Source: Salinisphaera hydrothermalis (GTDB taxonomy: Bacteria > Pseudomonadota > Gammaproteobacteria > Nevskiales > Salinisphaeraceae). Taken from it: DNA of 64,000 bases. Location of the stretch: the NCBI RefSeq assembly GCF_040361195.1, contig NZ_APNE01000012.1; one strand, given 5' to 3'. Position numbers and translations under genes: made by a program. The notes below the pieces were generated by a model. That model was not told the origin of the DNA and searched no databases. It saw only the letters and a program-made list of their open reading frames with translations. Of the stretch, positions 1 through 7,302 are shown piece by piece (position 1 is the first letter of the stretch; every line of letters begins with the position of its first letter).

Positions 1-61
1 TTGCCGGTCACGATTTGCGGACGCCAACGCGGCGCTCGCACGAAACCTCAACAGACCCTAG
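1..61. repeat. Partial copy of a CTAG-ended palindromic repeat
   Basis: Bases 39-62 are identical to 51663-51686. In that second copy they form the right arm of a near-perfect palindrome that ends in CTAG. Here only the right arm (about 39-61) is present. The left arm either lies before base 1 or has been lost, because bases 1-38 do not fold back onto it. The CTAG at 58-61 sits 3 bp beyond the TAA stop of the following minus-strand gene. This is probably a dispersed intergenic repeat or a relic of a small non-autonomous element. Confidence 0.5.
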
Positions 62-64
62 CGC

Positions 65-1294
65 TTAAAATGTAAACGGCACGCGAAGGTTGATATCCAC
101 ATCCGGCGTGTCGGATGTGACGCCGGCCCCGAGTGAAAGATTGAGGCTGCTGGTGGGCCCAATCCGATACGAGTAGCCGATCAGCAGTTGCCCGAGTTGC
201 GCGCTGATTGCGCCGGGCGGCGCGCTGCCGTTGTATTTGGTCTTGTCGACAAAGGTGTGTTGGTAGCCAATGCTGAACGACGATCGATCGTTGAGCGCGA
301 GCCCCATGCCGAAGTTGAACTGGATCTGATCACCCGGGTCCACCCGGCCGATGTACGTGCTGCCAATCCGTTTGTTGATGTCGCTGGGGAAGTTATGCAG
401 ATAACTGACCCCGCCGAAAAACACCACGGGGTCGGACGGATAGATCGCGGTCAGGCTGGGCTGAATCCCATAGAACCCGGCGCCGGTCGGCAGCTCTTCC
501 TGGGTCAGCGTTCCGGCCTGCGACGATGAGGCCGGCGCATATTTGACGTCGAACGGGCTTTTGCCGGTCGGGAGAATCCCGCGCAGGCCGCCGATGAAGT
601 AGGGCATGCCCGGCCCGCCCTGATTGAATTGATAGCGCAAGGCGACTTCGATATCGCCGATATCGTTGCCACTGGCGTTGAATACCTCGTTCTGTGACGA
701 CGGAGTTGCCAGCGGGCGAGCCGAGGACTGCTGTTCGCGATAGACATACGGCGCCTTGAGCTCGAACTCCAGCCGATTGGTCAGGCCGTAACGCCCCGTC
801 AGGGCGCCGATGACAAGGCTCTGGTTCACTTTGCGTACATCGATCAGGCCGATCGTGATGGCCGGGATAACGGTATACCCAATCAACGAGACCTGGTTGT
901 TGGAGCTGTACTGGTATTCCACCGAGGGCTCCAGCACGACGTGACCTTTGGGTGTCAATAAGCTGGTTTGCTGAGACACTGCCGCCGTATCCGGGTGGTT
1001 GGCGGCTTCCGGGGAGGGCGCCTGACCCACGGCCGTCTGGGGCCCGGCGCTATTTTGCGGCGGTCCGCCGCGGCCACGAAGACTCTCGAGTTGGGCGCGC
1101 GTGGCCTGCAGCTGTTTTTGTTCGTGGTTCAACGCTTCTTGCTGAGCGTCGATACGCGCTTGTTGCGCCGCGATCTGCTGCTCCAGCCGATCCAGTGTGT
1201 CGGCTGCCGCGTTATCGGCTGTCCAACCCGTTCCGGGCCAGGATGCGAACCCGGCCAGCCCCATCGTAATGACGATTTTTTTTTGAATAGCCAC
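65..1294 (-). CDS. Outer-membrane beta-barrel protein, MetA-pathway-of-phenol-degradation transporter type
   Basis: The 409-residue product starts with a signal peptide (charged n-region, hydrophobic core, likely cleavage near residue 25 after GWTA). Residues about 30-72 are a Gln/Ala/Glu-rich coiled coil. From about residue 115 to the end the sequence alternates short polar and aromatic stretches and finishes in phenylalanine, as outer-membrane barrels do. The pattern resembles the putative MetA-pathway of phenol degradation family, whose members are thought to be outer-membrane channels; some are misnamed as acetate kinase in databases. The coiled coil before the barrel could trimerise or contact the cell wall. 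It lies downstream of a sigma-54 activator gene in the same orientation, but I found no convincing -24/-12 promoter in the 273 bp between them. The substrate is unknown. Confidence 0.7.
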   Translation of the reverse strand: MAIQKKIVITMGLAGFASWPGTGWTADNAAADTLDRLEQQIAAQQARIDAQQEALNHEQKQLQATRAQLESLRGRGGPPQNSAGPQTAVGQAPSPEAANHPDTAAVSQQTSLLTPKGHVVLEPSVEYQYSSNNQVSLIGYTVIPAITIGLIDVRKVNQSLVIGALTGRYGLTNRLEFELKAPYVYREQQSSARPLATPSSQNEVFNASGNDIGDIEVALRYQFNQGGPGMPYFIGGLRGILPTGKSPFDVKYAPASSSQAGTLTQEELPTGAGFYGIQPSLTAIYPSDPVVFFGGVSYLHNFPSDINKRIGSTYIGRVDPGDQIQFNFGMGLALNDRSSFSIGYQHTFVDKTKYNGSAPPGAISAQLGQLLIGYSYRIGPTSSLNLSLGAGVTSDTPDVDINLRVPFTF

Positions 1295-1567
1295 GCGCTT
1301 ACCTCACGCATGATGCGATTTAATATTGGCACCGGCCCACTGTTCGACCACCGCTAGCGTGGAAGGCAGACCGGAGTTCCGTTTTCTGTGGACGATTCCG
1401 CAATGGTTTATGGCTGGAGTGTTGTATTCGCCTCTTGTTATGGGTTGAAGACACTCGAACGCATCGGCGCGGTATCCGAATTTTGAACAGGCGCGCAGCG
1501 TCGTGTTGTTATCAACTTAACGATAGAGCCGCTGGATTTGAGTTTTTTTTTAAAGTCGATGTATTTT

Positions 1568-2890
1568 TCATGTTCGTAAATCGTGTTTCTGTATCAGGCG
1601 ATAAAGGGTGACGCGCGAGATACCGAGCTGGCGCGCGGCTTCCGACAGATTGTTGGGCACACGTCGCAAAGCATTTTCGACCGCGTGTCGCTCGGCCTCG
1701 TCGCGAACTTGATCGAGCGTTAATTCGGCCGGCGGCCCGTTGGGCGTCAGGCCCAGATCGGCGGCGGTGATCAGGGGATGCTCGCCCATCACCATGGCGT
1801 GGCGCACCCGATTGATGAGTTCGCGCACGTTACCCGGCCAGCTGTGGTTTTCCATGCTCTGCAGGGCGCCGTGGGTAAAGCCGCGCACGCGCGGATGGGC
1901 TTCGGCCCGAAATTGATCAAAAAAGCATTGGGCTAATCGTCGAACGTCGCCTTCCCGTTCCCTGAGCGGCGGCACTTTCAGCCGGAGCACATTGAGCCGG
2001 TAGTAGAGATCTTCCCGGAAGCGGCCGTCGGCCACCGCTTGCTCCAAATTTACGTGGGAAGCGGCGATCACACGGACATTGACGTCGACCGATGTGCTGG
2101 CCCCCAGCCGCTCGATGCGGTGATCCTCGAGAAAGCGTAATAAGTTGACTTGGAGATCGAGCGGGAGATCGCCGATTTCATCCAATAACACAGTGCCCGG
2201 CGCGGCCGCTTCGATTTTGCCGATCATCCGGCGATGGGCGCCGGTGAACGAGCCGCGCTCGTGGCCGAACAGTTCCGATTGAATCAGGTTGGCGGGCAGG
2301 GCGCCGCAGTTTACGGCGATGAAAGGCGCATAGCGACGCGCCGAATGAGTATGGATGGCGCGAGCGACAAGTTCTTTGCCCGTGCCGCTTTCGCCGTGAA
2401 TCAGAACGGGCGCCTCGGCTCGGGCCGCCTTTTCGATCGCGCGGTAGAGTTCACGCATGGGCGCACTTTGGCCCACCATGTCGAAATCGCCGTCGTATTC
2501 ACAATCGCTACCATCCAGCGTGCCCATGCCGTGAGCGTGCCCCAGTGCCATGCGCAGCCGGCCGACATCCACGGGCAGCGTATGAAAATCGTGAAAGAGA
2601 TCACGGATGAGGCGGCGGAGCACGCCGTCTTCGAGTGCCCCAGCTTTGATCAGTGCGATCCAGCGCGTTCGCGGTGTGGCCAGCAGCAGTTCCTCGATGC
2701 CCGGCGCAGCCAGGCATCGATGACTCAGGTCGATCACGCCGACCGGATAGCTTCGATCGTTTGCAAGCGCCCTGACCCCGTCGATGCCATCGCAGGTATG
2801 GATCTCCCATTCGGCATCGAGATCGCTGAACGAAGACAAGGGCGCAGTGGACTCGGGCCGAACATCCAGCAGCAAGCGCTTCCCCTCCAT
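1568..2890 (-). CDS. Sigma-54-dependent activator with VpsR-like N-terminal domain and Fis-type HTH
   Basis: The frame is open upstream to 3046, but the ATG at 2890 is preferred: AGGAAGG lies just upstream and the 52 extra residues look non-coding. The 440-residue product has an N-terminal receiver-like domain (about 1-115) of the VpsR kind, without an obvious phospho-acceptor pocket. An AAA+ sigma-54 interaction domain follows: Walker A GESGTGKE at about 166-173, the sigma-54 contact loop as GSFTGAH, Walker B LLDEIGD, and an arginine-finger region RFREDLYYRLNVL. A Fis-type helix-turn-helix closes the protein (NLSEAARQLGISRVTLYRLI). It should activate RpoN promoters. VpsR proteins in Vibrio respond to c-di-GMP and control matrix genes, so a surface role for the flanking genes is plausible but inferred. 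Two genes for exported proteins flank it. Confidence 0.85.
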   Translation of the reverse strand: MEGKRLLLDVRPESTAPLSSFSDLDAEWEIHTCDGIDGVRALANDRSYPVGVIDLSHRCLAAPGIEELLLATPRTRWIALIKAGALEDGVLRRLIRDLFHDFHTLPVDVGRLRMALGHAHGMGTLDGSDCEYDGDFDMVGQSAPMRELYRAIEKAARAEAPVLIHGESGTGKELVARAIHTHSARRYAPFIAVNCGALPANLIQSELFGHERGSFTGAHRRMIGKIEAAAPGTVLLDEIGDLPLDLQVNLLRFLEDHRIERLGASTSVDVNVRVIAASHVNLEQAVADGRFREDLYYRLNVLRLKVPPLREREGDVRRLAQCFFDQFRAEAHPRVRGFTHGALQSMENHSWPGNVRELINRVRHAMVMGEHPLITAADLGLTPNGPPAELTLDQVRDEAERHAVENALRRVPNNLSEAARQLGISRVTLYRLIQKHDLRT

Positions 2891-3127
2891 ACGCCTTCCT
2901 GCGCCCAAATGCGCGCGAGATCTTCTGATCCTGGCTGTCGACTTGTGCTGTGTCGCCCAATCCCGGCCGGACCTGCTCGGAGCGGCCGATATCGATCGTT
3001 TGTTGGTGTGAACGCCGCGTAGCGGCGCCTTCGGCAACTCCGTCAAATCAGTCTAGGTGAGATCGGCCTGTCGTTTATTGACAAATCTCAATAATCGGCC
3101 GGCATCAGTGATGCATTTAGCTACAAA

Positions 3128-3161
3128 CGAAACCGACAGACGTTAGGTTCTGTCGGTTTCG
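3128..3161 (-). terminator. Rho-independent terminator downstream of the glycine-rich protein gene
   Basis: A perfect 13-bp inverted repeat (3128-3140 and 3149-3161) with an 8-nt loop sits 10 bp past the stop of the minus-strand gene at 3172-3672. Read on the minus strand, a short T-rich run follows the stem. It also insulates the downstream regulator gene. Confidence 0.7.
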
Positions 3162-3171
3162 ATTAGGTCGT

Positions 3172-3672
3172 CTATTGTGAAGTGCTGTCTTTAGTACGGG
3201 TGCGATCCTGATCCTTGAGGCGGTCCTGATCCTGGAGCCGGTCCCGGGTCTTCAGTTGGTCGCGAGTCTTCATCCGATCACGGTCTCTGAGCTGGTCGCG
3301 GTCCTGGGTTTGCATCCGATCCTGCGTCTGCTCGCGAGTTCGTGTCTGCTGTTGCATTTGCATCGAGTTCTGCATGCCCGGCGCGTTTTGGCCCGGCATG
3401 CCCGCGTGCCCGGCGGTCGAGCCGCTGCCGCCGCCGGCTCCAGATCCGGCCCCGGCGCCGCCGCCACCGCCACCTGATCCGCCTCCGCCCGATCCGCCAC
3501 CCGAGCCACCCCCGCCGCCAGAACCTCCGCCTCCGCCAGAACCTCCGCCGCCACCGGAGCCTCCACCGCCACCAGCCATCGCTATAGGTGCAGCGCCGAC
3601 AGCAAGTGCGAGGGCCAGACTGATCAGGCTGGTGCGTACAAGCGGGTATCTCGATTTTCGTTGCCGCGTCAT
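3172..3672 (-). CDS. Secreted low-complexity protein: poly-Gly/Ser region plus charged hexad-repeat tail
   Basis: The 166-residue product has a clear Sec signal peptide (residues 1-33, ending PIAMA). Mature residues 34 to about 85 are almost only Gly and Ser in GGGGGS-like runs, followed by a Met/Gln/Asn-rich bridge. The tail (about 110-166) repeats a six-residue pattern close to [RQ]-[LM]-x-[DT]-x-D (RLQDQD, RLKDQD, RMKTRD). The tail is extremely hydrophilic, with alternating Arg/Lys and Asp. I recognise no family. An AGAGGTTGAG Shine-Dalgarno stretch precedes the ATG, and a strong terminator follows. The opposite strand shows a long proline-rich frame that is only a shadow. A cell-surface, matrix or disordered periplasmic role is a guess. 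The neighbouring sigma-54 activator may control it. Confidence 0.75.
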   Translation of the reverse strand: MTRQRKSRYPLVRTSLISLALALAVGAAPIAMAGGGGGSGGGGGSGGGGGSGGGGGSGGGSGGGGSGGGGGGAGAGSGAGGGSGSTAGHAGMPGQNAPGMQNSMQMQQQTRTREQTQDRMQTQDRDQLRDRDRMKTRDQLKTRDRLQDQDRLKDQDRTRTKDSTSQ

Positions 3673-3711
3673 GATCTCAACCTCTTCATCATTTACGGTG
3701 TCGTTACATCG

Positions 3712-3741
3712 TTCGAGCCGGTACTGTGTACGCGGCTCGAA
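3712..3741. promoter_or_regulatory. Inverted repeat upstream of the glycine-rich protein gene
   Basis: Nine-base arms TTCGAGCCG (3712-3720) and CGGCTCGAA (3733-3741) are separated by 12 nt, about 40 bp upstream of the minus-strand ATG at 3672. The spacing of the arm centres (about two helical turns) would suit a dimeric regulator. A leader hairpin is equally possible. No clear sigma-70 or sigma-54 promoter was seen beside it. Confidence 0.3.
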
Positions 3742-3924
3742 ACCGCCGGACCGACGTGCTTTTCCCAGATGATCAAAGCGCGCGGACCACGGACTTCATA
3801 AGAAGAGTTCTATTTCAATCGGCGTGCGATGGCGCGGTGTTGATCAATGTCAACTCGGATGACTTTGCTCTACCTTGATGTGTTTTCTCGGCCCTGGTTT
3901 TGAAAAAACGCTGATTGACCGGGT

Positions 3925-4074
3925 TCAGCCCTTGTAGGCCGGGTTGGCGATAAAGTCTAAGTCGCGGGCGACGAGGCGGTCGGCGCCAATTTCGGTGAGG
4001 TGAGCGGGGCTGCCAACTGAGTGGCGGGACTCGATCTCATGACGGCAAACCGAGTATGGAGGCGATCGAGCCAT
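3925..4074 (-). pseudogene. Possible 3' remnant of a lost gene
   Basis: A 49-codon minus-strand frame ends with a stretch that looks like real protein (HLTEIGADRLVARDLDFIAN, then PAYKG and stop). The first half of the frame (from ATG 4074) looks like random GC-rich sequence. The C-terminal motif faintly recalls the FxxNPAYN ending seen near the end of some carbohydrate-selective porins, but the match is too short to name. It may be the tail of a deleted gene. Confidence 0.2.
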
Positions 4075-4824
4075 GACCGTCGCGCATCAGATGCCTAAAC
4101 ACGGCGCGGCTCCTAACGGCGCCGCACGATGGCCGGCTCGGGCGGCCAACGCCCGTGCAAGTCAAGCCGAGGAACGCAACGACTCATGGGGCTTACGCAT
4201 ACTCTGCCGACCGAGACCACGTGACCGGCACGTGAAGACGGCTCGGGGCCATCGGGCGTCGTGCGCTTATCGCCGATCGCCGTATCTCTTGAATGCCCGA
4301 GGCAGCAGCGGCCGCCATTCAAGACAGCGGCACGATTTAAAAATGCGCGGATGTCTAGCCGGGAATGGGTAAACAGCGCGTAGTGGGATATATTATTGCG
4401 ACCCGCGGCGGGTTCGGGCCCGCAATCAATGATTCGAGCGGCGGGTGGGCATGGGTGTGTTTTTCATTCGACGCTCAAGGCGCTTGCAGCCGTGTGTGGC
4501 CGTTTATCGGGGCGCCGGCAGTAGGCGACCGGAAACGCCCGGGGGTCGAGACATACCTTGTGATCCGGCCGTGACCGACGGTTCGCTTATAATCGAATAT
4601 CGGGGCGCTATCCCATCTGCTGATACTTTTCTAACGATGTTCGTTTAATCTGTTGATAATGACGTTGGGCCGGGCCTTGTCGGCGCGAAGAACCTAGCGC
4701 GCATCAATCCAGCCAGGGCGGTGGACTGTATGTTCAACAGCGGTGACGGCGAAAAAGAGTGCATACTGTGGCCGTCCGTGCACGGAGCCGAAGTGGCTGC
4801 GGTGCCTGAATTCGAGCCCTCATC
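4075..4824. other. Gene-poor stretch
   Basis: These 750 bp contain no convincing gene. A plus-strand frame at 4073-4372 has a GGAGG upstream, but its Arg-rich product looks like translated non-coding DNA. A perfect TATAAT occurs at 4588-4593 without a good -35 and might serve the gene starting at 4825. Codon-position bias is absent, in contrast with the genes on both sides. Confidence 0.5.
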
Positions 4825-5262
4825 GTGACCGCTGGTAACAATTTTCATCCCGGTGGCCGTGATTTGAACCTGCCAACGGAGCAGCAACAAGCCGTGGAAC
4901 TCATCCAGCGCGAACTGCAATCCTGCTGTGCCGACTACGATACGCTGGAGCGCACAGGCCAGCTCGGGTCGCATCGCCCATTGGCGCGCGCCATTGAAAT
5001 GCTTCGCCCCAGCGTAGGCGATGTGGCACGCCAACGCGCGCTGGTATTGGTGAATCAGTATGCCCGGCACGCGGTCGTTTCCGGCAACCTCGTCGGAGCG
5101 TCGCATAAAGCCGACGATGACATGCTGTTCTGCCTGGATTGCGACTGGATCGGCGAGCGCTGGGAAACGGCCGCCGGCGAATGCCCATGGTGCCAAGCCG
5201 ACGGCTCGTCCGGACGCTTGAGCGACGGCGACCCGATGAGTCGTTTTTCGATGTACTCGTAA
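4825..5262 (+). CDS. Small protein with C-terminal zinc ribbon
   Basis: The 145-residue product begins at GTG 4825 with only a weak ribosome-binding site; a TTG at 4864 is an alternative start. Residues about 14-85 form a helical region rich in Gln, Glu, Leu and Arg. Residues about 103-123 carry CxxC (FCLDCDW) and CxxC (GECPWCQ) pairs about 15 residues apart, a typical single zinc ribbon. The codon bias is that of a real gene. I do not recognise the family. Such helix-plus-ribbon proteins often bind nucleic acid or scaffold a complex, but nothing here fixes a role. It is flanked by gene-poor DNA on both sides and stands alone. Confidence 0.6.
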   Translation: MTAGNNFHPGGRDLNLPTEQQQAVELIQRELQSCCADYDTLERTGQLGSHRPLARAIEMLRPSVGDVARQRALVLVNQYARHAVVSGNLVGASHKADDDMLFCLDCDWIGERWETAAGECPWCQADGSSGRLSDGDPMSRFSMYS

Positions 5263-5497
5263 TTGCGGGCATTCGGCCGGGCGCAACGGCCTGGCCGCGC
5301 GGCGTCGATCTCTTGCCGCGCTCAGCAGATGTTCGCTTCCGGCGCTTGATTCTGCTTCCCCGTTTCTCGATGGGCTGTCCGTCGGCTCTATTGCTCCGCC
5401 TTCTCCCGTGAATCGCCGGGCCTAAGTCTGTGCTAAGTGTGGCCGGCTAGGCTTTGTCATACCGCCGATACAGTCGGCCCGACGAAGGAGAACGACC
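5263..5497. other. Intergenic stretch, nothing recognised
   Basis: The sequence between the zinc-ribbon gene and the small ORF at 5498 carries no hairpin with a T-run and no clear promoter. Together with the doubtful 5498-5659 ORF and 5660-5811, it makes a 550-bp stretch with little coding support. Confidence 0.4.
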
Positions 5498-5659
5498 ATG
5501 CTGACGGTCTGCATCATGGCCGCGGCCAGCGGCAGTTGCGATGGCTGGAGTCGCAGCCCCATGCCGTCGCCGGCTAACCCGAGCGTGTTGTCGTCCTCCG
5601 GTACAACGAGCGCGCCCACCGTATGTCGTGCCACAGATGAATCAGCCACTGAGGCTTGA
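5498..5659 (+). CDS. Possible small protein, 53 residues
   Basis: AAGGAG ends 7 nt before the ATG at 5498, an excellent ribosome-binding site. The frame runs 53 codons to TGA. The product is rich in Ser, Ala, Pro and Thr with three Cys residues, starts with a short hydrophobic run (MLTVCIMAAA), and matches no family I know. Composition alone does not prove coding; the strong Shine-Dalgarno is the only support. It could be a leader peptide for the membrane-protein/two-component operon that begins at 5812. Confidence 0.3.
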   Translation: MLTVCIMAAASGSCDGWSRSPMPSPANPSVLSSSGTTSAPTVCRATDESATEA

Positions 5660-5811
5660 TCGCCGCTGCCGATCGTGGGCCGTCGGCCACGAGCCGTCGA
5701 GCGAGGCTTCCAGCCGGCCGGGTGCAAGAAACATCCGGCACAGCCGCCGCACGCGGGGCGCCCTCTATCCCGATTTTTACGAGTCGTTTAACCGTCTATG
5801 GAGGTTGAATC

Positions 5812-6594
5812 GTGAACCATTTGTCGATGAATAAAGCCGATACGGCCGGCACCTTGACCAAAGTCGCCGAGGTCACACTGCTATTCTGGGTATTGAAGAT
5901 CATCGCCACGACGTTGGGTGAAACTGCCGGCGATGCCTTATCCATGACGCTCGGCCTGGGGTATGTGACCGGGTTGATTATTACGGCGGTCTTTCTGATT
6001 GCGGTGCTGTTCGCGCAGATCGGTGCGCGGCAATATCGCATGTCGCTGTTCTGGCTCGCGGTTGTCGCCACGACCACCATGGGCACGGAGATCTCCGACA
6101 TGATGGACCGTACCCTGGGGCTCGGTTATGTCTGGGGTTCGGTGATCCTGGTTTCGGGGCTGCTCGCCACACTCGCGGTCTGGTATTACCGTAAACGTGA
6201 TCTGAGTATCAGCCGTATCGTTCGCACCGATACGGAAATCATGTTCTGGATTGCCGTCATATTCTCGAACAGTCTCGGCACGGCATTCGGCGATGCATTG
6301 GTCGATGTCGTGGGCCTGAGCTATATTCAAGGGGCGCTCGTGACGGCCGGCGTGATCGGGGTCGTTCTGGCGTTGCACTACGCAACGCGGGTCAACGGGA
6401 TCGTGCTGTTCTGGGTCGCATTCATCTTTACACGGCCATTCGGTGCCACATTCGGCGATTTTCTGACCAAGTCGGTGCATCAGGGCGGGCTCGAGCTGGG
6501 GCGCTTGCAAGCCTCCGCCGTGGCCGTGGCGTTGATGGGCGCGCTGATGCTGGTCGCCAGCCGGCCGTGGTCTGCCTCGCGTCGCTTGGCTTAA
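5812..6594 (+). CDS. Integral membrane protein with four internal repeats, COG4705 type
   Basis: The start is GTG at 5812 with GGAGG 7 nt upstream. The 260-residue product is nearly all hydrophobic helices (about eight) and is built from four copies of a unit. Each copy has a motif of the form S/T-[LMF]-G-x-x-x-x-D followed about 12 residues later by a G-L-x-Y-[VIW]-x-G turn; copies lie near residues 40, 92, 160 and 213, the last being the most diverged. This matches the uncharacterised membrane-anchored family COG4705. The gene is followed by a response regulator (42 bp) and an overlapping histidine kinase, so all three are probably co-transcribed. It may be the effector or the sensing partner of that two-component system. 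Acidic residues inside the helices suggest ion handling, but this is inference. Confidence 0.75.
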   Translation: MNHLSMNKADTAGTLTKVAEVTLLFWVLKIIATTLGETAGDALSMTLGLGYVTGLIITAVFLIAVLFAQIGARQYRMSLFWLAVVATTTMGTEISDMMDRTLGLGYVWGSVILVSGLLATLAVWYYRKRDLSISRIVRTDTEIMFWIAVIFSNSLGTAFGDALVDVVGLSYIQGALVTAGVIGVVLALHYATRVNGIVLFWVAFIFTRPFGATFGDFLTKSVHQGGLELGRLQASAVAVALMGALMLVASRPWSASRRLA

Positions 6595-6636
6595 AGCCAG
6601 GCGATCGGACCGAGGCTGGGCAGAGCCGGTATCGAT

Positions 6637-7302
6637 ATGCGTGTCCTGCTGATCGAAGATGACCCGATGATCGGCGCGGCGGTGGAAGCATCGCTCAAGG
6701 ACGCCGCATACGCGGTGGACTGGATACGCGATGGTGCCCTGGCCGCGCTTGCCGCCGAATCCGAATCCTACGCGTTGATTCTGCTCGATCTGGGCTTGCC
6801 GCGCCGGGATGGCTTTGCGGTTCTCGCGGATATCCGCGGCGCCGGTCACAACGTGCCGGTTCTGATCCTGACGGCTCGCGACGCGGTCGACGATCGTATT
6901 CGCGGTCTCGATGGCGGTGCCGACGACTACCTCACCAAACCGTTCGCGATGAGCGAGTTGCTCGCCCGCATGCGGGCCGTACTGAGGCGTCCGAGCGTCA
7001 CGCCCGATCTGGTGCTGCGCAGTGCGACATTGACGCTGGATCCGGCGACACGCGTTGTAAGCGTTGGCGAGGAGGCCAAAGTGCGCCTGTCGCGGCGGGA
7101 ATTCGCGCTGCTCGAAGCACTGATGGCCCGGCCCGGTACGATTTTGTCGCGGGCGCAGCTCGAAGCGCACGTTTACGGGTGGGGCGAGGAAGTGGAAAGT
7201 AACGCCATAGAATTCCTGTTGCATGCGTTGCGCAAGAAACTGGGCACAGGCCATATCAAGAATGTCAGGGGCGTCGGATGGATGGTTTCCGCGCGCGATT
7301 GA
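6637..7302 (+). CDS. OmpR/PhoB-family response regulator
   Basis: The 221-residue product has a receiver domain (about 1-115) with the acidic pair EDD at 7-9, phospho-acceptor Asp51 in LILLDLGLP, Thr in LTARD and Lys in LTKPF. A winged-helix DNA-binding domain (about 125-220) follows, with RLSRREFALLEALM and a C-terminal VRGVGWMV wing typical of the QseB/PmrA/TctD branch. It is cytoplasmic and presumably activated by the overlapping histidine kinase. The start at 6637 has no strong Shine-Dalgarno, but the conserved receiver begins immediately. The likely target is its own operon, including the upstream COG4705 gene; the stimulus is unknown. Confidence 0.92.
   Translation: MRVLLIEDDPMIGAAVEASLKDAAYAVDWIRDGALAALAAESESYALILLDLGLPRRDGFAVLADIRGAGHNVPVLILTARDAVDDRIRGLDGGADDYLTKPFAMSELLARMRAVLRRPSVTPDLVLRSATLTLDPATRVVSVGEEAKVRLSRREFALLEALMARPGTILSRAQLEAHVYGWGEEVESNAIEFLLHALRKKLGTGHIKNVRGVGWMVSARD

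Noticed and set aside
1295..1567. Possible sigma-54 promoter before the outer-membrane gene
   Set aside because: A TGGCAC occurs near 1336 but on the wrong strand and without a TTGC at the proper distance.
3374..3772. Proline-rich plus-strand frame (PPPPEPP runs)
   Set aside because: Exact antisense of the Gly/Ser-rich region; the opposite strand has the signal peptide, ribosome-binding site and terminator.
4073..4372. 99-codon plus-strand ORF with GGAGG upstream
   Set aside because: The product is Arg/Ala/Ser-rich without structure, and spacing from GGAGG to ATG is long; more likely chance.
5938..7254. Minus-strand frame opposite the COG4705 and response-regulator genes
   Set aside because: It spans the gap between two well-supported genes and shows no domain.
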